64,000 nt of DNA, taken from NCBI GenBank assembly GCA_022826925.1, contig JAJDTX010000104.1:39452-103451 (forward strand), in the 5' to 3' direction. This DNA comes from Bryobacterales bacterium (GTDB taxonomy: Bacteria; Acidobacteriota; Terriglobia; Bryobacterales; UBA6623). This document shows positions 52,378 through 60,456 of this stretch, one piece after another. Position 1 is the first letter of the stretch, and each line of letters begins with the position of its first letter. Made by a program: the position numbers and the translations under genes. The notes under the pieces were generated by a model. The model was given only the letters and a program-made list of their open reading frames with translations, was not told the DNA's origin and did no database searches.

Positions 52378-53856
52378 TCACCGGCTCACGCTCCGGCCGT
52401 CGCGCTTGTAGCGATCCAGCAATCGTCGCATGCTGATCACCCGCTCCGGTGCATCTGCCGCGAGATTGGTGGTCTGCCCAGGATCCTCCCGCAGATTGAA
52501 CAGCTCGACATCTTGGTCATGGGCTCTTGCAAGGCGCTGTTGCCGGAACCACTTGGGCTCGCGGTTCGCTCCGCCGTTGTTGTCGCCGGTCGGGTGGTCT
52601 ATGAGCACCCAATCTCCCTGGCGGATTCCGAACCAGCCCCTGGAGCCGTGATGGACCGTGGCCTCGCGCACGGGCGAGTCGCCGTCGGCACCGAAGAGCG
52701 CCTCGCTCATGTCGTAACTGTCCTCCGCCGCGTCGCTCGGCAGCTGGAAACCGACGATTGCCGCCACCGTTGCCATCACGTCGGTCAGGCACAGCACCTC
52801 GTCCTGCACGCTGCCTGCCGGGATCTTGCTTGGCCAGCGCGCCAGAAACGGCACGCGATGACCGCCCTCCCAAAGGTCCCGCTTCAGGCCCCGCAGCGTG
52901 GCCATGCTGGCGTGGCGGTACTCCAAGATCCGCCGGTACGCGTCAACCTCCGGGCCATTGTCGCTGGTCACGATGACCAGCGTGTTGTTGGCCTGACCGC
53001 TTCTTTCGATTGCCGCCAGCACCTCGCCGACCGACCAGTCCACTTCCGCGACGAAATCCCCGTAGAGGCCGGCCGCGCTCTGATCTTTGAAGTCCTTGTT
53101 GGGCACGACGGGGCGGTGCGGGGCCAGCGGCGCGAAGTAGAGGAACCATGGCTGCGCCTTCTCGGCCGCCCTCGCGATGAAGCCCACCGCTTCCTCCGTG
53201 AAGCGAGGCAGCATGCGCTCGAATTCGAAGCCGGGCGACTTCGTTCCGCGGTTGTTGTTGCCTCCCATGAGATAGACAGGCAAGTGCGTCAGGTCGAACG
53301 CCAGCGTTGGTCGCGCCAGCACTTTGCCGTTCTCAACGAACCCCCAAGCAGGCTTGGCAAGCCCGAAGGAGTACGTGAAGCCGTGCTGGGCTGGGCCGTT
53401 GATCACGGGCTTCGACCAGTCGATGTTCTTCACGATCTGGTCTCGCGAGTCATCGAGCAAGTGCCAGCGACGCCCGAGGTGCCACTTGCCGACCATGCCG
53501 GTCTCGTAGCCCTGCTGGCGAAGCATGTCGGCTAGGGTCAGTCGCTCAGGCTCGATGAGAGGAGGAGACGATCCGTTCAACACCCCGCGCTTCAACCACG
53601 TGCGCCACGCGTAGCGGCCAGTCAGAAGTCCATAGCGTGTTGGAGTACAGACGCCGTCCGGAGCGTGATCGTCCGTGAAGCGGATGCCCTCGGCGGCGAG
53701 CCCGTCGAGGTTCGGAGTCGGAATCTTGGACGCCGAGTTATAGGCTCCAACGTCCCCGTAGCCAAGATCGTCGGCCAAGATCACGACGACATTGGGATTC
53801 GCGAGGGCTGGAACCGCCGAGCCCAGCAAGACGGCAAGACCTAGTGCGAGTCGCAT
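52378..53856 (-). CDS. Secreted sulfatase
   Basis: A 492-residue arylsulfatase-type enzyme with a signal peptide MRLALGLAVLLGSAVPALA. Metal ligands Asp29 and Asp30 (ILADDLGYGD) and the active-site motif CTPTR (residues 70-74) are present; the Cys would be converted to formylglycine by a separate maturase that is not in this window. GKWHLGRR and VTSDNGPE are further family blocks. It removes sulfate from sulfated sugars or steroids outside the cell. The ATG at 53856 is supported by TATCCT 7 nt upstream. Upstream in-frame codons to 54093 lie antisense to the ATPase region and have no signal peptide. Confidence 0.92.
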   Translation of the reverse strand: MRLALGLAVLLGSAVPALANPNVVVILADDLGYGDVGAYNSASKIPTPNLDGLAAEGIRFTDDHAPDGVCTPTRYGLLTGRYAWRTWLKRGVLNGSSPPLIEPERLTLADMLRQQGYETGMVGKWHLGRRWHLLDDSRDQIVKNIDWSKPVINGPAQHGFTYSFGLAKPAWGFVENGKVLARPTLAFDLTHLPVYLMGGNNNRGTKSPGFEFERMLPRFTEEAVGFIARAAEKAQPWFLYFAPLAPHRPVVPNKDFKDQSAAGLYGDFVAEVDWSVGEVLAAIERSGQANNTLVIVTSDNGPEVDAYRRILEYRHASMATLRGLKRDLWEGGHRVPFLARWPSKIPAGSVQDEVLCLTDVMATVAAIVGFQLPSDAAEDSYDMSEALFGADGDSPVREATVHHGSRGWFGIRQGDWVLIDHPTGDNNGGANREPKWFRQQRLARAHDQDVELFNLREDPGQTTNLAADAPERVISMRRLLDRYKRDGRSVSR

Positions 53857-53863
53857 CGGACAC

Positions 53864-53869
53864 AGGATA
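53864..53869 (-). promoter_or_regulatory. -10-like box TATCCT, 7 nt before sulfatase ATG
   Basis: TATCCT lies 7 nt before the ATG at 53856 on the minus strand. It has the same hexamer and nearly the same spacing as the one inside the inverted-repeat element at 29.5 kb. The predicted transcript starts at or within 2 nt of the ATG. Confidence 0.4.
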
Positions 53870-54001
53870 GAGCATCCCAGGCGCCACCGGCCCCGTTGCT
53901 CGATCAAGTCCTTGGATGCAGGGAAGTTTGAACTGGCCGAATCTGCGATTTGATCGCAGTTCGGACGACTCGCTCTGCAAATTGCAACATAACTCGCCAT
54001 A

Positions 54002-55165
54002 ATGAGTCGAATAATGGCGATTGAGAGGAGATTCTTTCGCCTTCCTGCGGGGCATTCCTTCCTGTTCGGGCTGCGGGGGACGGGAAAGAGCACATGGCTA
54101 CACAGCGCCCTTCCGAATGCTGTCTGGATCGACTTTCTCTCTCCGGCCCAGCAGCGCCTCTATGCCGCCCGTCCGGAGCGCTTGCGAGAACTAGTCGCCG
54201 CCAACCCCGATACGGATGACGTTGTGATTGATGAAGTGCAACGGGTGCCAGAGCTGTTGACGGTCGTGCATCAGCTGATCGAGCAGCCTGAGTGCCCGCG
54301 CTTCGTGCTGACAGGCTCCAGTTCTAGGAAGCTCAAGCGAGCCGGCGTCGATCTGTTGGCAGGTCGTGCGGCGCTCCGCCTCATGCATCCGTTCATCGCC
54401 GCAGAACTCGGGCCGAGATTCCGTCTGGATGCGGCTCTTGAGGTTGGGCTGCTGCCCATCGTCTGGGCCGCGCGAGACGCTGCGGACACCCTGAGCTCAT
54501 ATGTTGGGCTGTCTGTGCAGCAAGAGGTGCAGGCGCACGGCCTTGTCCGGAACACCGGGGCGTTCTATCGCTTTCTCGAAGCGATCAGCTTTGCCCACGG
54601 GGCGATTCTCAACGTAAGCGAGGTCGCCCGCGAATGCGCGGTTAGCCGCAAGACAGTCGAGGGATACGTGGAGATCCTAGAAGACTTGTTTCTTGCGTTC
54701 CGTGTGCCTGTCTTCACGAAGCGTGCGAAACGGCACATGGCTGTTCATCCCAGATTCTTCTTTGCCGACGCAGGCGTGTTCCGGTCGCTTCGTCCCGCCG
54801 GCCCGCTGGACCGCCCCGAAGAGGCTCGCGGAGCGGCCCTCGAAGGGCTGGTGGCGCAACATCTGAGGGCTTGGCTCAGCTACTCTCGATCATCCGCCAG
54901 CCTGTACTACTGGAGGACTCGCGCTGGCAGCGAGGTTGACTTCGTGGTCTACGGAAAGGACGAATTCTGGGCACTGGAAGTCAAGTACTCCCGGCGGGTG
55001 CGGCCAGCCGACCTCCGTCACCTGAAGCGGTTCCGCGAAGATTTCCCGCAGGCCCGTCTACGCCTTGCGTACGGAGGGGATGAGCGGCTCGAGATCGATG
55101 GAATCCTGTGCTTGCCGGCGGAAGAACTGCTCCGCGAGATCATGCCGGTCCGGCCGCTGCCATGA
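54002..55165 (+). CDS. AAA_14/DUF4143 ATPase
   Basis: A 387-residue P-loop ATPase. Walker A is GLRGTGKST (residues 23-31) and Walker B is VVIDE (74-78). The second half is a DUF4143 domain with a nuclease-like EVDFVVYGKDEFWALEVK pattern. The family is widespread, patchy and often horizontally transferred, with no settled function. It stands alone, divergent from the sulfatase, in an AT-richer stretch than its neighbours. CATAAC lies 8 nt before the ATG; a second ATG at 54014 is possible. Confidence 0.85.
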   Translation: MSRIMAIERRFFRLPAGHSFLFGLRGTGKSTWLHSALPNAVWIDFLSPAQQRLYAARPERLRELVAANPDTDDVVIDEVQRVPELLTVVHQLIEQPECPRFVLTGSSSRKLKRAGVDLLAGRAALRLMHPFIAAELGPRFRLDAALEVGLLPIVWAARDAADTLSSYVGLSVQQEVQAHGLVRNTGAFYRFLEAISFAHGAILNVSEVARECAVSRKTVEGYVEILEDLFLAFRVPVFTKRAKRHMAVHPRFFFADAGVFRSLRPAGPLDRPEEARGAALEGLVAQHLRAWLSYSRSSASLYYWRTRAGSEVDFVVYGKDEFWALEVKYSRRVRPADLRHLKRFREDFPQARLRLAYGGDERLEIDGILCLPAEELLREIMPVRPLP

Positions 55166-55261
55166 AGCACCTGCTGACTTCCGGCGGGCATCGACAAGGG
55201 AGGGGAGCACAGATCAACTCGGGCCCTTCTGAAGCATCCGCACTCTCGCTACCATGCGGGA

Positions 55262-55816
55262 ATGCGACGCCGCTCAAATCGACCGTCCCTGCACCGTACT
55301 CCCCACGGGCCATACGAAACAGCACAACACTACATCGGTGATCTGATCTATGGCACGAATGACGGCCTCCTGACCAGTTACGCGATCGTTGCCGGAGTTT
55401 CCGGAGGGGCCCTGTCATCTACCGCGGTACTCATCGTCGGAATCGCCAATCTGTTCGCGGACGGATTATCGATGGGTGTGGGCAACTTTCTGAGCATTCG
55501 CGCTCGGGAGAGCGCTAGAGAAAGACAGAACCTGCCCGAGGAGGAGGCGTACCCGGCCCGACACGGATCGGCTACGTTCTTGGCGTTCGTTGTGGCTGGC
55601 GCAATTCCTCTCGTGCCTTATGTCGTTCCTGAATTGGGGCACCGCTTCCTGCTGGCGTCAGCGCTGGCACTCATCGCGCAATTTGCGGTCGGTGCCCTAC
55701 GCGCCCTCGTCACGGCCAGCCGGTGGTGGGTTAGCGGTCTTGAAATGCTTGGGCTGGGCGTCTTGGTAGCGGTCGTCGCATATGCGACGGGCGCCGGTGT
55801 CGCTGCGATTGTCTAG
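55262..55816 (+). CDS. VIT/CCC1-family transporter
   Basis: A 184-residue membrane protein with four or five hydrophobic helices. GDLIYGTNDGLLTSYAIVAGVSGG and GIANLFADGLSMGVGNFLSI are the family signature regions that form the metal path. VIT proteins move iron or manganese by proton exchange. The cytoplasmic metal-binding domain between helices 2 and 3 is very short (about residues 80-100), as in the small bacterial branch. TACCAT lies 6 nt before the ATG. It follows the ATPase by 96 bp. Confidence 0.85.
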   Translation: MRRRSNRPSLHRTPHGPYETAQHYIGDLIYGTNDGLLTSYAIVAGVSGGALSSTAVLIVGIANLFADGLSMGVGNFLSIRARESARERQNLPEEEAYPARHGSATFLAFVVAGAIPLVPYVVPELGHRFLLASALALIAQFAVGALRALVTASRWWVSGLEMLGLGVLVAVVAYATGAGVAAIV

Positions 55817-55986
55817 GGCGAAGCCTGCTCTGCAGGACCCACCGTCGTTTCTGTGGGTTCAGCGGGATTGAGATGCTGCGATTGGATTTCTCCGTTGCAT
55901 CAAATCCGCGGCTTGCTCGTGCGGCTCGCCACGATCCTGTCTCGGTGGCGCGCCCCACCGCCCACTTACAATGGTGGCGATTCAAC

Positions 55987-58680
55987 ATGCCCCTACGACC
56001 CCGCTTGCCCATGACCGCCGGCATGCTGTTCGCTCTGGCCGGTACATGCCAGTTCTTGTGCGCCGCCGAGCTGCCGGCACCCGCTGATCGCAAGATCGAC
56101 TTCATGCGCGACGTCGATCCGATCTTCGTCCAGCACTGCTACGCCTGCCATGGCGACGATGCCGCGATGAACGGCTACAGTCTGTGGCGGAGAAAGTCCG
56201 CCGAGCGCGGCGGCTACTCTGGCCAGCCCGGATTTGTCAGGGGCGATAGCGCGAACAGCCGCTTGATCCATTTGGTCGCCGGACTGGAAGAGAATCTGAT
56301 CATGCCGCCAGCCGGCGGCCCTCTGACTGACGAACAGATCGGAATCCTGCGCGCCTGGATCGACCAAGGCGCGCCGTTCGCTAGCACGCGCTTCGACGAC
56401 AGCACCAAGCGCGAAGAACAGCCTTGGGTCCACATGGACTATGGCCCGGTGATCTCGGCCAGCGTAACGGTGAAGGAGCCGGAAGATCCCCGGGCGGACA
56501 AGCAGCCGGGAGACAACGTCAGCTACAAGTCGCACGCCGTCATGCTCGGGGCCGAACGCCGCTCCGGGGTCATCTTTGATACCGAGCTGTTGCGGATGTC
56601 GGCAGGATGGAACGGTCCGCAATACGTTTTGACGGGCACGGTCTATGACTGGAGGCATGGGCCGCACCCGCACTTGGATGGCAAGCCCGTGTTCGAGACC
56701 CCGGTCGCCCCGGGCTGGGCTCGTGACGGCAGCTTCGCCGATCCCCGCGCCGAGAGATTTGGTCCGCTGCCAGCGGATTGGGCCAGGTACAAGGGGCGCT
56801 ACATGTTCGGCGACAGGGTGGTGCTCGAGTACAGCGTGGGCGATGCCAACGTGCTGGAAATGCCGGGCTTAGAGACCGATTGGGGAGTTGAGGCACTGAC
56901 TCGCACCATCGAAGTCGGCCCTTCGCGCGAGCCGCTCTTGCTAGAGGTGGCCGCCGTGCAGGGTGGGCAGGTCCGTCAGCTTTCGCTCAAGAACCTCAAC
57001 CAAGGAAACGGGCCGGCGATTGAACACCTTGTGTATCTCGGCGGCGATGAAGGCACGGCTGTCGGTGTCGCCGGTCTGGGCAAGAGGGCCAGATGGGACC
57101 TGTCGGCGGCGGGCGAGGTGCGCTTGAGCATTCCTCGGTCTGGCGAGGAACAGCGTTTCACTCTTTACTACGCCGACGTGCGCTCCCAGCGTCTAGGTGC
57201 GTTTGCCGGTGCGTTGCGGCAAGCCCCGCGGCCCGAGCGGCTCGAGCCCTACACCCGGGGCGGGCCGCGAACCTACCGCAAGACGGTCGAAACGCAGGGG
57301 CGGCTTGGCGGTGGCGGCGGCGCGTGGACCGTGGACGAGATCACTTTGCCCTTCGACAACCCTTGGGAATCTTGGTTCCGGCCGACTGACTTCGCCTTCT
57401 TCGACGATGATCGAGCGGCCGTCGCAACTTGGTCAGGCGACATCTGGATCGTCGACGGCGTGGACGAGGACTTGGACAAGCTGACGTGGAGTCGCTACGC
57501 GGTCGGCTTCCACATGCCCCAGGGCTTGGAAGTTGTGGACGGTAAGGTGTATGTGTTGGATCGCGACCAGATCACGATCCTGCACGATCTGAACCGGGAC
57601 GGCCAAGCGGACTACTACGAGAACTTCAACAACGAGTTCCACGTCACCCACCATTTCCACGAATTCACCTTCGATCTCGACCGCGACAGCGCCGGCAACT
57701 TTTACTTCGCGAAGGCCGCGCGTCACGCCTTGCCCGCCAAGGTGAAGCACCATGGCGTCATCTTCAAGATGGACCCTGACGGCAAGAACCTTGAGGTCGT
57801 CTGCACGGGCTTCCGCGTGCCCAACGGAGTCGCCGTCGGACCGAACGGAGAGATCACCACCTCCGACCAAGAAGGCCACTGGATTCCCTCCACTCGCGTG
57901 AACCTGTGCTCGCCGGGCAGCTTCCATGGCTACATGTGGGGCGGCAGCATCGGCGATCGGACAACGTATGACAATCCGATCACTTGGCTTCCGATCTCCG
58001 TAGACAACTCCGGCGCTGGCCAGGCGTGGATCGGGACCGATAAATGGGGGCCGTTCAAGGGACACTTGGTGCACTCGTCGTTCGGGCGGGGCAAGATCTT
58101 CTTGGTGCTGATGGAGAACATCGGCGACGGAGTGCAGGGCGGCGCCGTAGAACTGCCCGTTGATTTCGATTCCGGCCTAATGCGTCCAGACTTCCGCAAG
58201 AGCGATGGCAACCTCTACTTGGTGGGCCTGTATGGCTGGGGCACTAAGCGCAAGGCCGTGGGCGGCTTTTATCGCGCGCGATTCACAGGCGGCAAAGTGC
58301 TGGTCCCGAGCGAGCTGCATGTCAGCAAGAAGGGCATTGACGTGTCCTTCCTGCACGAGCTGGACCCGGCGAGCGCCGAAGATCCGGCCAACTACAGCGC
58401 GAAGCGCTGGAATTACAAGTGGCTCAGCCGCTACGGCTCTGATCGCTGGAAGCTGAACGGTGACCAAGGAGTCGAGGTGATGACGGTGCAATCCGCCACG
58501 CTGCTGCCCGATCGCAAGACCGTCCGGATCGTTGTGGACGATCTCAGGCCGGTCATGCAGATGATGACTGGCATCAGTATCCAGACGGCTGCCGGTGATC
58601 GCATCAACACCGAGATCAGTCACTCGATTCATGTGCTCGTCGACGAGCCGGGCGCGCCGTTCGTGGCCAAGTACGAATAG
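55987..58680 (+). CDS. Exported cytochrome/beta-propeller protein
   Basis: An 897-residue secreted protein. The ATG at 55987 opens a signal peptide (LPMTAGMLFALAGTCQFLCAA). A planctomycete-type cytochrome domain follows with CYACH near residue 50 and the LIMPPAGGPLTDEQIGILRAWIDQGA block. Then come a beta-rich middle resembling DUF6797 (about 150-430) and a C-terminal NHL-like propeller (for example VATWSGDIWIVDGVDED and LNRDGQADYYENF). These proteins are typical of the Planctomycetota/Acidobacteriota set and are thought to oxidise sugars outside the cell. TACAAT lies 14 nt before the ATG. Confidence 0.82.
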   Translation: MPLRPRLPMTAGMLFALAGTCQFLCAAELPAPADRKIDFMRDVDPIFVQHCYACHGDDAAMNGYSLWRRKSAERGGYSGQPGFVRGDSANSRLIHLVAGLEENLIMPPAGGPLTDEQIGILRAWIDQGAPFASTRFDDSTKREEQPWVHMDYGPVISASVTVKEPEDPRADKQPGDNVSYKSHAVMLGAERRSGVIFDTELLRMSAGWNGPQYVLTGTVYDWRHGPHPHLDGKPVFETPVAPGWARDGSFADPRAERFGPLPADWARYKGRYMFGDRVVLEYSVGDANVLEMPGLETDWGVEALTRTIEVGPSREPLLLEVAAVQGGQVRQLSLKNLNQGNGPAIEHLVYLGGDEGTAVGVAGLGKRARWDLSAAGEVRLSIPRSGEEQRFTLYYADVRSQRLGAFAGALRQAPRPERLEPYTRGGPRTYRKTVETQGRLGGGGGAWTVDEITLPFDNPWESWFRPTDFAFFDDDRAAVATWSGDIWIVDGVDEDLDKLTWSRYAVGFHMPQGLEVVDGKVYVLDRDQITILHDLNRDGQADYYENFNNEFHVTHHFHEFTFDLDRDSAGNFYFAKAARHALPAKVKHHGVIFKMDPDGKNLEVVCTGFRVPNGVAVGPNGEITTSDQEGHWIPSTRVNLCSPGSFHGYMWGGSIGDRTTYDNPITWLPISVDNSGAGQAWIGTDKWGPFKGHLVHSSFGRGKIFLVLMENIGDGVQGGAVELPVDFDSGLMRPDFRKSDGNLYLVGLYGWGTKRKAVGGFYRARFTGGKVLVPSELHVSKKGIDVSFLHELDPASAEDPANYSAKRWNYKWLSRYGSDRWKLNGDQGVEVMTVQSATLLPDRKTVRIVVDDLRPVMQMMTGISIQTAAGDRINTEISHSIHVLVDEPGAPFVAKYE

Positions 58681-58795
58681 TGCTTGTCGCCGTCCATCAG
58701 CAGCGCGCGACCCTTGGCGTGCGCCTACAGGGCGTGCCCGGGTAGCATCCGGCGAATCTTCTCAACGGTTCGTTTCGGCCGTCTCCACCAATTGC

Positions 58796-59191
58796 ATGAC
58801 GAGGCACAGGCAAGCCGATATCGCGTCGCGGCAACTGTCTCCTTGCCCGTGGTGGCCCAAATGCGTATGCAGCCGAGACGACGCTTCGCGCCTCACCCGC
58901 GTCGAGCCCTTCGCCGTGTCGGGAGACGCCGCCGTCTATTTCGGTCGGCTGAAGGACCTCGTGCTCTGCATGCCACGCACGGAGGTCGTCACGGACACGA
59001 ACGACTATTTCCATGTCGTGCGCCGGACCCGGTTCGGATATCCCGACGACATGGAGTTTCGTCTGTTTCGAGCCGAGCGCGTGATCCACGTGCGCGCTGC
59101 CTCACGGATAGCACCATTCTGGGATTTTGGAGTCAACCGCCGACGCGTTGAGAGGCTCCGGCAACAGCTCGAGAGCGGGCCGAAGATGTGA
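58796..59191 (+). CDS. DUF1499 family protein
   Basis: About 131 residues of the DUF1499 family. Diagnostic parts are LSPCPWWPKCVCS near residue 14, MEFRLFRAERVIHVRAASR near the middle, and FGVNRRRVERLRQQL at the end. Function unknown. I chose the ATG at 58796, the nearest start before the family core; no signal peptide is evident, whereas many members are lipoproteins. Upstream 115 bp hold nothing I recognise. Confidence 0.78.
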   Translation: MTRHRQADIASRQLSPCPWWPKCVCSRDDASRLTRVEPFAVSGDAAVYFGRLKDLVLCMPRTEVVTDTNDYFHVVRRTRFGYPDDMEFRLFRAERVIHVRAASRIAPFWDFGVNRRRVERLRQQLESGPKM

Positions 59192-59512
59192 CAATGCTCG
59201 ATCGGCTATCCTACCGCACCAGATTCCCCGCGCGGAATCGAATGCCTCTCGATGGACGCCGGATCGGGCCTGCGACGCAGCCGATCGCACGAGCCGCGCC
59301 ATAGCACCGGAAGCACTGTCTGAACGTGATTTCGAGACGCCGGGCAATCGGAGTGCGGCACGAGCGGCGACCATTGCGTTTGGCGCTCATCTGGGACGGT
59401 CCAGGCTGTTTCCCCGCCATTGGGCGTGACCGCTCGATCAGTCCTCAGCCGCCCTGCTCCGCCAATGCCGACGGTCGCGACCCGCGATGATCCCGGTGCT
59501 AGACTCTATGCG
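59192..59512. other. 321-bp gap without a supported gene
   Basis: Open frames exist on both strands but none has a family motif, a convincing ribosome binding site, or codon use I could call real. A TAGACT box before the next gene lies at the right end. No RNA structure was recognised. Confidence 0.4.
59500..59505 (+). promoter_or_regulatory. -10-like box TAGACT, 7 nt before ATG
   Basis: TAGACT lies 7 nt before the ATG at 59513 and predicts a leaderless transcript. It also supports that ATG over in-frame upstream codons. Confidence 0.4.
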
Positions 59513-60379
59513 ATGAAACTGCCCCTACTCGCCTGTCTGCTCGCCTTGGCCAGTGTCGCCGCTTTCGCACAGCAGCGCGAATTCAAGCCCGACAAGGAGA
59601 TCGTATTCAAGCAGTTCGAAAAGGATCCGCTGGAGCTACACGTTTTCCTGCCCGAAGGCTGGAAGTCCAGCGACAAGCGCGCGGCTGCGGTCTTCTTCTT
59701 CGGCGGGGGCTGGGTTGGCGGCACTCCAACCCAGTTCTTCCCGCACAGCCGCTATCTGGCTTCGCGCGGCATGGTCGCCATCAGTGCCCAGTACCGCACG
59801 CGCGGCAGCCATGGCACGATGCCCCAACAGTGTGTCGCAGATGGCAAGTCCGCGGTGCGCTGGGTTCGCAAGCATGCTGCGGAACTGGGTGTGGACCCCA
59901 ACCGGATTGCGGCAGGCGGCGGATCCGCCGGCGGCCACGTAGCGGCCACCACCGGGGTGATTGACGGGCTTGAAGAGAAGGGCGAGGACGCGTCCGTTAG
60001 CTCCAAGCCCGACGCGCTGCTCTTGTTCAATCCGGTCACGGACCTCTCCGGAAGAATCGGGCGCTGGGGCGAGGATCCAGAGGCGGGCTCGCCACTACAC
60101 CATGTAGACGCGGGCGATCCGCCGACGATCGTCTTCCACGGCAAGGCTGACACAACAGTTGCGTTCGAGACCGCCGAGGCCTTTTGCGATGCGATGACGA
60201 AGGCTGGCAACCGCTGCGAACTGGTCGGCTACGAGGGCCGGCCGCACGGCTTCTTCAACTACAGCCGCAGCCGTGCCGCGTACACCAGCACGGTCTGGCA
60301 CATGGACCGTTTCTTGGCGTCTCTCGGATACGTTGAAGGTCAGCCGGTGGTTGGCCGGCCGGGCGATCCAACTTGGTAG
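59513..60379 (+). CDS. Secreted alpha/beta hydrolase, esterase/lipase type
   Basis: A 288-residue protein with signal peptide MKLPLLACLLALASVAAFAQ. The nucleophile is Ser138 in GGSAGG, the oxyanion loop is FFFGGGWVGG (where esterases of the HSL branch have HGGG), and the later triad candidates are the Asp in HGKADTTV and the His in GRPHGFFNY. It resembles acetyl-xylan or feruloyl-type esterases. Substrate unknown. The amidohydrolase starts 77 bp downstream. Confidence 0.85.
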   Translation: MKLPLLACLLALASVAAFAQQREFKPDKEIVFKQFEKDPLELHVFLPEGWKSSDKRAAAVFFFGGGWVGGTPTQFFPHSRYLASRGMVAISAQYRTRGSHGTMPQQCVADGKSAVRWVRKHAAELGVDPNRIAAGGGSAGGHVAATTGVIDGLEEKGEDASVSSKPDALLLFNPVTDLSGRIGRWGEDPEAGSPLHHVDAGDPPTIVFHGKADTTVAFETAEAFCDAMTKAGNRCELVGYEGRPHGFFNYSRSRAAYTSTVWHMDRFLASLGYVEGQPVVGRPGDPTW

Positions 60380-60456
60380 CGCCGGCTTTCGAATTCGCGG
60401 AGTGCCGGTTAGTGCCGGCTCGAGTCCTAGGAGTTCGTTCCTTGCGGAGGCGGCGG

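Noticed and set aside
59102..59374. Minus-strand frame of 90 codons in and after the DUF1499 gene
   Set aside because: It overlaps the DUF1499 gene on the other strand, has no motif and looks like a shadow.
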